64,000 nucleotides of DNA from Megaustenia siamemsis. Its lineage: Eukaryota > Mollusca > Gastropoda > Stylommatophora > Ariophantidae. Below the pieces are notes generated by a model that saw only the letters and a list, made by a program, of their open reading frames with translations, did no database searches and was not told the origin of the DNA. The stretch is from contig JAVIAB010000047.1 of assembly GCA_032433765.1 (NCBI GenBank), positions 19,067,011 through 19,131,010 of the forward strand. Direction: 5' to 3'. Each line of letters starts with the position of its first letter. Position 1 is the stretch's first letter. Positions 34,013 through 46,800 of the stretch are shown in pieces. A program made the position numbers and the translations under genes.

Positions 34013-36110
34013 CAGATATTCTTTCAGACAGGCTGTGATGAGCGCACCGTTTTGTGGGAGATCTGACTAAGGCAGATATTCTTTCAGACAGGCTGTGATG
34101 AGCGCACCGTTTTGTGGGAGATCTGACTAAGGCAGATATTCTTTCAGACAGGCTGTGATGAGCGCACCGTTCTGTGGGAGATATGACTAGGACAAATATT
34201 TTTTCAGACAGGCTGTGATGAGCGCACCGTTCTGTGGGAGATCTGACTAGGACAAATATTTTTTCAGACAGGCTGTGATGAGCGCACCGTTCTGTGGGAG
34301 ATATGACTAGGACAAATATTTTTTCAGACAGGCTGTGATGAGCGCACCGTTCTGTGGGAGATATGACTAGGGCAGATATTCTTTCAGATTGACTATGATC
34401 AGTGCACCGTTCTGTGGGAGATATGACTAGGGCAGATATTCTTTCAGACAGGCTGTGATGAGCGCACCGTTCTGTGGGAGATCTGACTAGGACAAATATT
34501 TTTTCAGACAGGCTGTGATGAGCGCACCGTTCTGTGGGAGATATGACTAGGGCAGATATTCTTTCAGATTGACTATGATCAGCGCACCGTTCTGTGGGAG
34601 ATCTGATTAGGACACATATTCTTTCAGACAGGCTGTGATGAGTGCATTCTGTGGGAGATCTGACTAAGGCAGATATTCTTTCAGACAGGCTGTGATGAGT
34701 GCATTCTGTGGGAGATCTGACTAAGGCAGATATTCTTTCAGACAGGCTGTGATGAGTGCACCCTTCTTCGGGAGATATGACTAGGGCAGATATTCTTTCA
34801 GATTGACTATGATCAGTGCACCGTTCTGTGGGATATATGACTAGGGCAGATATTCTTTCAGGCAGGCTGTGATGAGTTCACCGTTTTGTGGGAGATATGA
34901 CTAGGACAGATATTCTTTCAGACAGACTGTAATGAGCGCACCGTTCTGTGGGAGATCTGACTAGGACATATATTCTTTCAGACAGACTGTGATTAGCGCA
35001 CCGTTCTGTGGGAGATCTGACTAGGACAGATATTCTTCCAGACAGGCTGTGATGAGCGCACCGTTCTGTGGGAGATCTGACTAAGACATATATTCTTTCA
35101 GACGGACTGTGATGAGCGCACCGTTCTGTGGGAGATCTGACTAGGACATATATTCTTTCAGACGGACTGTGATGAGCGCACCGTTCTGTGGGAGATCTGA
35201 CTAGGACATATATTCTTCCAGACAGGCTGTGATAAGCGCACCGTTCTGTGGTAGATATGACTAGGACAGATATTCTTTCAGACAGGCTGTGATGAGCGCA
35301 CCGTTCTGTGGGAGATCTGACTAGGACATATATTCTTTCAGACAGGCTGTGATGAGCGCACTGTTCTGTGGGAGATCTGACTAGGACATATATTCTTTCA
35401 GACAGGCTGTGATGAGCGCACCGTTCTGTGGGAGATATGACTAGGACATATATTCTTCCAGACAGACTGTAATGAGCGCACCGTTCTGTAGGAGATTTGA
35501 ATAGGACAGATATTCTTACAGACAGACTGAGATGAGCGCACCGTTCTGTGGGAGATTTGATTAGGACAGATATTCTTACAGACAGACTGTGATGAGCGCA
35601 CCGTTCTGTGGGAGATCTGACTAGGACAGATATTCTGTCAGACAGACTGTGATGAGCGCACCGTTCTGTGGGAGATCTGACTAGGACAGATATTCTGTCA
35701 GACAGACTGTGATGAGCGCACCGTTCTGTGGGAGATATGACTAGGACAGATATTCTGTCAGACAGACTGTGATGAGCGCACCATTCTGTGGGAGATCTGA
35801 CAAGGACATATATTCTTACAGACTGTGATGAGCGCACCGTTCTGTGGGAGATCTGACTAGGACAGATATTCTGTCAGACAAACTGTGATGAGCGCACCGT
35901 TCTGTGGGAGATCTGACTATGACAGATATTCTTTCAGACAAACTGTGATGAGCGCACCGTTCTGTGGGAGATCTGACTATGACAGATATTCTTTCAGACA
36001 AACTGTGATGAGCGCACCGTTCTGTGGGAGATCTGACTATGACAGATATTCTTTCAGACAAACTGTGATGAGCGCACCGTTCTGTGGGAGATCTCACTAC
36101 AATCCTACAA
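33957..36110. repeat. 60-bp minisatellite, about 36 copies
   Basis: The unit contains TTCTTTCAGACAGGCTGTGA, TGAGCGCACCGTTCTGTGGG and AGATCTGACTAGGACAGATA; the period is 60 throughout, except a few short units such as 34641-34750. On the plus strand each unit is the reading RYSFRQ.VMSAPFCGRSD plus stop. Subtypes (CTAAGGC, CTAGGAC, CTATGAC) occur in blocks, showing local homogenisation. Because 60 is a multiple of 3, one minus-strand frame stays open for 319 codons (20-residue repeat ending RSPTERCAHHSLS); this is a by-product, not a gene. Confidence 0.95.
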
Positions 36111-36114
36111 CAGG

Positions 36115-36510
36115 TGGTGTTAACTAAATACAAAAATGAATCTGCGGTTTCTTCGCGGCGGTACCTTCCCCTAGACTCTGGGTAGCGAGATCCGATATCT
36201 GGCCCTTTTGGATCACAGCAAAACACAGGAGGACTCGTGTTGACTCGATCACTGTTAGGAAAAACCGTTACAGATAAACATGGAAAAGAGTCGGTCAAAA
36301 GTGGCCGTTAAGCAAATTCAACCGACACCCATGGATTCCATGGAGTACTACGGAGTTCTTGCATGTGGGTCAGGGTTTTCCTTGGAGATTTCTCTTCAAA
36401 TTTCGAGGGGAAAATCGGAGCACCTATAGATTCAACTGAAGTGCAGTGATTATGATCCTAATATAACAAAATGTATAAAGAGTTTAAATTAAAGAGCAGC
36501 ATGGAAGTCC
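36115..36510. other. No gene recognised
   Basis: Flank of the 60-bp array. The minus strand has a short frame containing CDPKGPDIGSRYPESRGRYR, origin unknown. Confidence 0.4.
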
Positions 36511-36690
36511 CTGGGTAAACGGATGGTTGAATCGATAGCTTGTCGGGCTCCAAATCAGGAGATAGCAGGTTCGAATACCGATAGGGTCAAAAGTGTTTCT
36601 ATCAGAGTTGAAATAAACACTCAGACTTTGACACCTCGCGACGACTGCGCTGGACAAGCGGTCTTTATTCTCTGGTCCTACAGTAACAGG
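36510..36690 (+). mobile_element. SINE family 3 (tRNA-like head)
   Basis: Head with A-box-like TGGTTGAATCGATAGCTTG and B box CAGGTTCGAATACC, then a body ending GGACAAGCGGTCTTTATTCT plus CTGGTCC. A reverse copy with the same head and tail order is at 46135-46290. Confidence 0.7.
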
Positions 36691-36869
36691 AAAATGCCGC
36701 AAAGATTGTTTCTTTTTTCTTTTAATGGAGTTCCCACTAGACACACGATATTCTGGTTGAAAATAAAAAAATGATACATGATACAATGTTTGCTCATGGT
36801 TTTTAAACAATTGATAATCAGCAGCTTTGTAACTTTTATAGATAAAGCAGGCAGTCAAAAATCATAAAA

Positions 36870-37230
36870 TAAGCAGCAACAACATAATACAGAAGTTAAT
36901 AGAAGCACTTGTGTTGAAGCAGTTTGTGGATCGTGTATATCATGAATGTGAATTATATCTTGAATTAATAACAATTAAATAAATCACGACTAGCGCAAAA
37001 CATGAACGTCTATGCGCATTAGAGCTTATTATTTTGAACTCTAGTTTTATGTAATAAGAAATAGTGATAAATGTTTAACAACGTTTTTAATTAACACAAT
37101 AATGGTTAGGTGAATTAATAAATGAATAAGACCCGTTTCAAATTTAACGTAAGGAAATATAACGAAAATTACATTAATAAATAAAACACCATTTTAAAAA
37201 AAAATAGACAGAAGTAATGGTAGCAACATA
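36870..37230. other. No gene recognised
   Basis: AT-rich sequence downstream of the MCT-like gene. Nothing supportable. Confidence 0.4.
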
Positions 37231-37234
37231 GAAA

Positions 37235-37640
37235 GTGACCTCACTGCAATGGACAATAAATACAAGGGGAACAATATTAAAACAGGTAAATGAATTTAAA
37301 TATCTGGGAATAATTTTAACATCAGATGGAAAATGTACAACAGAGGTGAGATGCAGAATAGCTCAGACAAAAACAGCTTTCTAAAAATGAGGAAGATACT
37401 ATGTAATCCATTTTTGACAATATAAACAAGACAAAGAGTTCTTAAATGTTATGTAGAGCCAGTCTTAAGGGATGCAGAGATAGAGGAAAGCAAAGAGATA
37501 TGATACAAAGACAGCTTCAGAGAAAGGCTTGGTAGAAGGTCAACAACAGAAATGATAAATTACTATCGATATTGAAAGTTGTGGAGAGACATGATCACCT
37601 ACGTCAGCAGGCATGGTACTTGATGATGATGATTTTTAAA
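37235..37640 (+). mobile_element. Non-LTR retrotransposon C-terminus, internally deleted
   Basis: Codons for [20 protein letters not shown] and EVRCRIAQTKTAF, then CYVEPVL, jump straight to the REK/RDRGKQ-type tail and end AGACATGATCACCTACGTCA plus GATGATGATGAT. About 100 residues between are missing compared with 10668-11230. It abuts the 3' end of the MCT-like gene in the opposite orientation. Confidence 0.82.
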
Positions 37641-37705
37641 AATGAATATGTCAGGTCAAAATGATTTAATATTACTACCGGAGGTAACCTGGTGAATTGA
37701 GCATT

Positions 37706-37845
37706 TTATAATCGCCGGTTCTTACGTCTAGCGTTGAGCTTTCTCCCAACATTCTCCAGCAGCAGAAGACCGGCACTGACGTAGAGCACAAGTCCCACGT
37801 AGTGGAAACTTACATCAAAGTCGCCAGTGACTTGAATGAGGTAAC
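37706..37845 (-). CDS. MCT-like last exon: TM12 and C-terminus
   Basis: Acceptor TTGCATTTTCAG, then GYLIQVTGDFDVSFHYVGLV, LYVSAGLLLLENV and the basic tail GRKLNARRKNRRL, stop TAA 37708-37706. The GYLxxxTGDFxxSF block is typical of the MCT TM11-12 loop. Confidence 0.9.
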
Positions 37846-40800
37846 CTGAAAATGCAACAAAGGAAAACAGAAACTTGTATAAAGGTCATCTAGTATAAAG
37901 GTGATCTAGTATAAAGGTCATCTAGAATAAATGTCATCTAGTATAAAGGTGATCTAGTATAAAGGTCATCTAGTATAAATGTCATATAGTATAAAGGTGA
38001 TCTAGTATAACGGTCATCTATTATAAAGGTGATCTAGTACAAAGGTCATCTAGTATAAAGGTCATGTAGTAAAAGGTCATCTAGTATAAAGGTGATCTAG
38101 TATCTCTCTCTCTCTCTCTCTCTCTCTGCGATCAAGACTCAATCAGAGTAGGATTCCAGACTGTCTCATGAAGTCAGCTGTCTGTTTAAACGAATCGATT
38201 GCCCCATATAATTTTACTTTCAGGGAGGTGGGCGTGGACCACATTGCTCTTCTCAGATCTGTGTACTGGGGGCAACCCTGTAGAACCTGTTTTGTAGTCA
38301 TGTTGTCCAGTGTACAGTGGCATAGGCTGGTTGTACCTATTTTGAATTTGGTGAACATGTGATTTCTCATTCTATTGTGGCCAGTGCGTAGGCGAAGTAT
38401 GATGACTTGATTCTTCCTTGATAGCTGGTGGCATCCGTCACTCCCATTATGCTTTGGGTGTTCTCGTTTCCATTTTTCATGGTACTGACCTTTGAGGATG
38501 GATTTGGCTTCATCATAACTGAGCGGATGGTTCTTTTGTGGTAATCTCCCTCCATCTTTAGTTATTTTTGTCTGCGGTTTCGTTCCTGTGTATATTATAG
38601 TGTGATGGTACCCACTGAATGACTACTCTCTGGAAGTTATTGCATAGTTGGTCCAGGGTTGATCTCAAGTCATCAAGTTCATTGTTCTTGGGGATTTTTA
38701 GAGCTGATAATACTGACAGTGCATCAGTCAGAATCACCAATCTATTGTGCATGTTATTTTTGTGTTGATTAGCCAGTGTTGCAGCATCTCTGATGGCCTC
38801 AGTTTCTGCTTTAAAGTTGTTTGAGAATTTTCCAGTAGCTATTGACTTGGTGATCTCGTCCTGATTATTCAGCGTCAAGAACACACATCCCCCTCCATTT
38901 CTGGTGGCATTTGTGGCAGAGCCATCTGTGTATATGTGTGACCAAGAGTCCTGTGGGTAGGTATCGTGTATGTATTTTTCTGCTACGTGTTTTCTTTCTG
39001 TGTCTGATTGGGTGCCTTTTTTCATGATTCCTGTTATATTTTCCTTAAGTTCTGGTATTTTATGCTTTCTATAAGGATACATATCAGATGTGCTCAAGGG
39101 TGTCGATATTGTTTGGGAAAGTACTGGGTCTCCAGTAGTTAGTTCATTGGCAATTGCAGCGAAGTTGCTCCTCTTTAGTCGTACAGTTCCGGAACCAGTT
39201 ATTCTTTGGTGCATGGGTGGCTAAGGAGTTTTCTATATTTCTCCGCTTGTTGCAATACTTTAGTGACCCGTCTGTCATCTAAGGGTTGTGAACCTGTTAC
39301 TGTTTCTATAGTCTTGATAGGTGTAGATTTCATAGCACCAGTGATGATACGGGCAGCTTGGTTCTGTGTTCTGTTAATTTTGCTAAGCTGTGATTTGGAA
39401 GCCATAGCCCAGACTGTGACTCCATACTCTAGAACTGGTCTAACTCTTCCTACGTATAGTCTTTTCAAAATATTGCTGTCTGCCCCCCAGTCCGTTACTG
39501 CCAATTTCTTAATAATATTTGTTCGTTTTCTGGCTTTTTTCCTTGCTCTGTCTACCTGATTTTTCCAAGTCATTCTGCGATTCACGGTGACGCCAAGATA
39601 TGTTGGGTTTTGGTCAATAGGCAGTGTATGGTCTTTTATCTTCAAGTTTTCAGAGAGTGTATTTCTTGATAGGCTGAAAATTGTATATGTAGTTTTTTTT
39701 TTTCGTTGATTGGTAAGAACCAGGTGTGTTCGTCCATTTTTCAAGTTCACCTAGGGCATCTTGCATCCTGGGTCTAGCCACCGACATACTTTCCTCGAGT
39801 GCCCATAACGCCAGATCATCTGCGTATATTGCTGAGTGTATCCTGGGTGGAATGTCCATTACGATGTCATTTATGAAAATTATATACAGTGATTTGGTAA
39901 TATCTTCCTTAAAATCTAGTATAAAGGTCATGTAGTATAAAGGTGGTCTAGTATAAAGGTGATCTAGTATAAAGGTGATCTAGTATAAAGGTCATGTAGT
40001 ATATATGTTATCTAGTATAAAGGTGATCGAGTATAAAGGTCATCTTGTATAAAGGTCATCTTGTATAAAGGTCATCTTGTATAAAGGTTATCTTGTATAA
40101 AGGTGATCTAGTATAAAGGTCATGTAGTATAAAGATCATCTAGTATAAAGGTCATCTTGTATAAAGGTCATCTTGTATAAAGGTCATCTTGTATAAAGGT
40201 CATCGAGTATAAAGGTGATCTAGTATAAAGGTCATCTGGCATAAATGTTATGTAGTGTAAAGGTGATCAAGTATAAAGATCATCTAGTATAAAAATGATG
40301 TGGTATAAAGATCATGTAGTATAAAGGTGATCTAGTATAAAGATCATCTAGTATAAAAATGATGTGGTATAAAGATCATGTAGTATAAAGGTGATCTAGT
40401 ATAAAGGTGATCTAGTATAAAGGTCATGTAGTATAATGGTGATCTAGTATAAAGGTGATCTAGTATAAAGGTGATCTAGTATAAAGGTCATGTAGTATAA
40501 TGGTGATCTAGTATAAAGGTCATCTTGTATAAAGGTGATCGAGTATAAAGGTCATGTAGTATGAAGGTGATCTAGTATAAAGATTATGTAGTATAAAAGT
40601 CAGTCATTAAGTAATTATGTCAAATATTATTAAGCAGTTATGGGATAAAAATGAAAAAAAGGAAAAAGTGGTATCGTCACAGCTTTACGTTGGTAATGGT
40701 CACCACGAAATCAAAACGACGTTGCGGCTCAGTAGGTCTTCAGCTGAACATGGGCAACACACACACATACATAAACATGTCAGTGAATTAAATAAAAAGT

Positions 40801-43800
40801 ACATAGCGACATGATTATGTAAACCTGAAAAAGAAAAATTACTAAAAATTAATGAAAATATACTTCTCTGCAGCATCGAGCTGAGGGCCAAATGGGCAAC
40901 AAACGTCGTTTTGATTTTGTTTTGGCCCTTACCTTATGGGACAAAAAAAACCCCCAAATATAATAAGATATCCCTTAAACAATGTTTCTTTTTTTTTGCC
41001 TGATTTTTTTGCTTCCTTTGAAGCTCTGGTGTCAACAACACTGTATATTTTTTTTATCTCCCAGACTTAGAGTTTTCACAACAACGATCTGCCAGTTCAT
41101 CAATCATAACATATATTTTCCGACAGGTGTTATATGGCATGCGAGCCAGATTCCTAGTCAAATCTCAGATGCGATCTACGTAACTCTCGTATCTGGCGCC
41201 ACAGCCTGTCATCTGATCTTCAGCAGTGTCCTTAAATTCTTATTCTTCTGCTTCTTCTTATTCTGCGATCATGGCTCATTCAGACTACGACTCCAGATTC
41301 TCTTATGAAGGCAGCTGTTTCAGTGATTCGGTTGCCCCGTAGAGTTTTGTTTTTCTCAAGAGAGGTGGGTGTCGGCCACAATGTCCTCAGAAATACTGGG
41401 GGCATTCTTGTAGAATGTGTTTTGTTGTCATGTTGTCCAGGGTACAGTGGCATTGGCTGGTAGTTCCTATTTTGAGTTTGGTGAACATGTGATTTCTCAT
41501 TCTATTGTGGCCAGTGCATTGACGAAGTATGATGACTTGACCCCTCCTTTATAGTTGAAGGTATCCATCCCTCTCGTTATACTTTGGGCGCTCTTGTTTC
41601 CATTTTTCATAATACGCGCATTTGATGACGGAATTGACTTCATCGTAGCTGACCAGATGTTTCTCTTCTAGCTAGCGTGTCTGCGTATTCGTTTTCTTGT
41701 ATATTACTGTGTGATGGTGTCCGCTGGATGATCAATCTCTGGAAGTTATTGCACAGTTGGTCTAGGATTGTTCTCGGGTCATCTAGCTCGCTGGTTCTGT
41801 GGGTTTCTAGAGCAATTAGGACTGACGGTGCATCGGTACGTATGATCAATTTCTTATGCACGTTATTTTTGCGTTGAATAGCCAGTTTTGCAGCATCTTT
41901 GAGGGCTGCAGTTTATGCTTTATATGTTCGAGAATTTTCCAGTAGCTATTGACTTGGTGATATCTTCCTGGTTATTCAGCCTCAAGAACACACCTCCTCC
42001 TCAATTTCTGGTGCCCTTGTAGCAGACCCATCTGTGTACATGTGAGACCAGGAGTCATGTGGGTAGTTGTCGTTTATGCGTTTTTCAGCTAAGTGCTTTA
42101 TCTCTGTGTCTGTTTGTGTGCTTTTTTCATGATTCCTATTAAGTATTCCTTAAATTCTGGTATTTTAGTGTCCTTAAATCATATATTTGGATGTGGTTCA
42201 CGCTTTGATTTATGAGATTTCATCTGAGGGTGAAGTAATTGTTTACACTAATGGGTCCATTGATCGGCACTATCTGAGCTCATGAACTGCTACGGCACAG
42301 GCAAAGGAAGAACAGTACTTGGGAAGAACGGTGCTTTTGCTTTAACTGCAAGTAGTTTGACATGGTAGTTTTGAGATCATGGCAGTAACTAAAGCGATGA
42401 TCTCAATGAAAACACAAACTTTTACTCAAGTTTGTTTTGCGTGTAACTCTAGGTGCATGCTCAGGAAAATAGAAATGGGGCTGGGCTCGATTACAATAGT
42501 TGCAGTCACTCAAGGAATAACAATTGACTACAATTTGTTTCATTGTCGTGCCTGGACACTTGGATGTGAAAGGAAACGAACGAGCGGATAGAGGATATGC
42601 AACAGACAGGGTTTATGTTTCGTTGTCCTCAGGGAGGCAACGGTGGACTAATGATTCAAATAATGAGCATGAATCTATTGCTATATCCAGACTGCACGAA
42701 TATCAGGTCAAAACTAGAGAAGCCAGAAACGAGTTCTGTGCGAGGAGATAATAGAAAAACAAATTAACACAGAACTAGGAGTCGTCAGTCTCCACATACT
42801 AAGTGGCAGTCTGGGGAAGAGATCTGAGCACTTATGGATGTGTCAGATGTGAAATAATGGCTCATCGTATACCCCTAGACCGGCAATACGCTAATCGTAC
42901 GGTCTGTTGTTTGATGTGCGACGGGGATAATTTGACGACTACCTGTTTTATATGTTCGGATTTGGAGTAAAAAATTATGTCCTAACATCATCAATCGCTA
43001 TACATTAAAACAAAAAAAAATATGACGATCATCAGTTTCAGGAGGACGTGAACTTCTGGTCAATATGGTGGATAGGCGGCAGGTATCATTGAAGGTATGA
43101 AAGTGTTCCTTGTTGCAGTTTACTCATATTACAAGTCCGGCTTGTTGCAGGAGCTACTGAGTTAGGTGCTCTGTAAACACCGTGAGCTGTGTGTTTCATC
43201 CGTTTTGATCATGTTTCGATATTCCAGTTGTTTACGATGAATTATGATATCATATGACAGGGAACAGTTAGCTGTGTTCACTTTCTGTGCGGTTTCGCCT
43301 TATGTCTTTTGGCGTGTGCTGAGACTGCTATGATGGGGACTACTGCTACCTTTCTTTGTTTGAGAGATGAGATAGTAATTCGGAGGATTCCACTATCACG
43401 GGCGGTTGAGCAATTATGTATTTTAATTCGTTTGCAGTGATACCGGCGCCTTCCATAACCAAAGATTATGGAATCTGGAATCCGATGTGAAATGAGGATG
43501 ACCCGTCTTCTAAAATAAATTTAACTAAACTACGTGAGAAGGAGTGTCTCAGTGGTATTGGAATCTATGCAAAATTACTGTTTAAAACAAAAACATGACT
43601 TTGAACACGGAAGTAATGTTGTTAATAGTCCTTCGTTTCAGCTGCTTGTTATTGGAACTAATTCTTTCTTATCGATGTCATGACGTCAAAGTTTTCACAA
43701 GCCACAGTAAATTAATGAGATGTACCCACATGATATGGGAGCCGCGATAGCTCAGCTTAGTGAACTGGACTACAAAGGATAAGAGGTCGGGTTCAATCCT

Positions 43801-46800
43801 GATCGAAGGCTTCCGGATTCACCCAGTCTTAAATTGTTACCAGATTTTTTTTTCTGGAAAAGTAAAGTGACACGGGCGTAATACTATTCACATTACCCGA
43901 AAAATCATGTGCTGAATGTCTGTAAAAATTATGGTCACTAACACCAAATTCCCTATACGCCACTTGCCGTGACGAGACTCTTTACTTACATTTACCCCCG
44001 GGATATATTAAATTATATTTATATCTTTTTGGAAGCAGTAATCTCTGCAGTATGTGACATTATGGCACGCAAGGTTTCTGTTTTTAAGATTATGGTTCTG
44101 CCCTATGTGCCGTCTTCGGCTCGAAAGGACAATAGATAGAGATATATTAAATGTAATCAAAACTTACCTAAAAATGGATGATGCAGAGCTAGTGACAGTG
44201 TGGCTACCATTGTGTTGAAGCCAAGAGCTTTGCTAAGGTTTTCTACGCCAACAAATTCCATGGTCATAACTGGCATCAATGACAAGCGTGCACATCCGAA
44301 CATGCCTTGGGTTATGCTCAAGAACAGAAGCGTAGGGAAGTTTGTGAAGAATCGAACCAGATGACAGATGCTTCCTACAGCAATCTGTGCACAAGTCGAA
44401 GGATTCAATCCAAGTGTTTATGATTCACTTGAAACGTTTTCTTTATTATTAATTAGAACTCAAATAACACCTTACTTTATTATCAATAACAGCTTATTTA
44501 AAACATCTCATACTCATCACACAGAACTTACTTAAAAACTTACTTTAAAAGTTACTTAAGTATTAACTAGAACTCTCTTAAAATGTTCCTTAATTATCTC
44601 TCAGAATTCAGAGAGAGAGAGAGAGAAAGAGAGAGATAGAGAGAGTTAGAGAGAGAGAGTTAGAGAGAGATAGAGAGTTAAAAAGAGAGTTAGAGAGAGT
44701 TAGAGAGAGAGAGATAGAGAGAGAGTGAGTTAGAGAGAGAGAGTTAGAGAGCGATAGAGAGAGAGAGAGTTAGATAGATAGATAGATAGAGACAGTTAGA
44801 GAGAGCAAAAGAGAGAGTTAGAGAGCGATAGAGAGAGATATAGTATTAGAAAGAGATAGAAAGAGATAGAGAGAGATCGAGAGAGAGTTAGAGAGAATTA
44901 GAGATAGAGTTAGAGAGAGATAGAGAGAGATCGAGAAAGAGTTAGAGAGAGATATAGAGAGAATTAGAGAGAGATAAAGAGAGAGATAAAGAGAGATAGA
45001 GAGAATTAAAGAAAGAGTTAGAGATAGAGTTAGAGACAGTTAGAGAGAGCAAAAGAGAGAGTTAGAGAGCGATAGAGAGAGATATAGTATTAGAAAGAGA
45101 TAGAGAGAGATCGAGAGAGAGTTAGAGAGAATTAGAGATAGAGTTAGAGAGAGATAGAGAGAGATCGAGAAAGAGTTAGAGAGAGATATAGAGAGAATTA
45201 GAGAGAGATAAAGAGAGAGATAAAGAGAGATAGAGAGAGAGAGTTTGAGAGAATTAGAGATACAGTTAGAGAGAGATAGAGAGAGATCGAGAGAGAGTTA
45301 GAGAGAGATATAGATAGAATTAGATAGAGATAAAGAGAGAGATAGAGAGAGATAGAGAGAGTTAGAGAGAATTAGAGATAGAGAGATAGAGAGAGATCGA
45401 GAGAGAGTTAGAGAGAGATATAGAGAGAATTAGAGAGAGATAAAGAGAGAGATAGAGAGAGATAGAGAGAGAGTTTGAGAGAATTAGAGATAGAGTTAGA
45501 GAGAGATAGAGAGAGATCGAGAGAGATTTAGAGAGATAGAGAGTTAGAGAGAGATAGAGAGTTAGAGAGATAGAGAGAGATCGAGAAAGAGTTAGAGAGA
45601 TAGAGAATTAGAGATAGAGTTAGAGAAAGAGTTAGAGAGATAAAGAGAGAGCGAGTTAGAGAGATAAGGAGAGAGAGAGTTAGAGAGAAATAGAGAGAGA
45701 TAGAGAGAGATAGAGAGATAGAGAGAGTTAGAGAGATTTAGAGATCGATTTAGAGAGAGATAGAGAGAGATTTTAGAGAGAATTAGAGATAGAGTTAGAG
45801 CGAGATAGAGAGAGATCGAGAGTTAGAGAGAGATAGAGAGAGAATTAGAGATAGAGTTAGAGATAGAGTTAGAGAGATAAAGAGATAGAGTTAGAGAGAG
45901 ATAGAGAGAGAGTTAGAGAGTTAGAGAGAGAGTTAGAAAAAGAGAGAGTTAGAAAGAGAGAGAGAAAGAGAGAGAGTTAGTTAGAAAGAGAGAGAGTTAG
46001 AGATAGAGAGAGTCAGAGAGAGAAAGAAAGCGTCACTTCTTTGAGATTCATCTGTGTGTGTGTGTGTGTGTGACAGCATGGGTAGTGGTACGCCAAGTCA
46101 CGAAGAAACCTAGCAGTAATAACAAAAAAAAAATCATATAGGACTGGAGAATAAAGGCCGCTTGTCCGGAGCAGTCGCCACGAGATGTCTTACTGTCACT
46201 ACTTACCAGGATTCAAATCCGCGTTCTCACGATTTGGTACTATGAGTTATCGAATCGGCCACCAACTTTTCTGATTCGTGATTAGAAGTGCGCAACTCTT
46301 ACCGCACGCGGTGGATTTCATATCCGAGAAATGAACAAAATATGATGAATGAATATAATGAACATATAGAAATAAAAATAGAAAAAAAACAGTGTGGTTA
46401 AAGCTTTATGTAATAAATGAGCGACACAAATTACAACAAAGTTTCGGTTTGTGTAGTTTAGTAGCTGTTTGTGTAGTTTAGTAGCTGTCTGTGTCGTTTA
46501 GTAGCTGTTTGTTTGTGTCGTTTAGTAGCTGTTTGTGTCGTTTAGTAGCTGTTTGTGTCGTTTAGTACGTGTATGTCGTTTAGTAGCTGTCTGTGTCGTT
46601 TAGTAGCTGTATGTGTCGTTTAGTAGCTGTCTGTGTTGTCCACTTATTATGTAAAGTTTTAACCATACCGTTTTTTTCTATATTTTTGTTTCATTTCTCA
46701 TTAGAATAAGCTTTAGTGCAGCTTCGCATTTATATGCATTTCTCTGCTTTGTTCTTATTCATACCCGAGTTGATTTTCTGCCCAGTAGTCATTGTCTTAC

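Noticed and set aside
33957..36110. CRISPR-like regular repeat array (also the 43-bp array at 62728-63250)
   Set aside because: Units are contiguous and homogeneous with no unique spacers, in animal DNA.
34878..36298. Minus-strand open frames of 319 and 160 codons with 20-residue repeats
   Set aside because: They exist because the satellite unit is 60 bases, a multiple of three; no start context or non-repeat domain, and the unit is explained by a retroelement C-terminus read in the other direction.
44607..46033. Coding potential in the GAGA tract
   Set aside because: Simple-sequence purine DNA; any frame is low-complexity Glu/Arg/Ser-type repeats.
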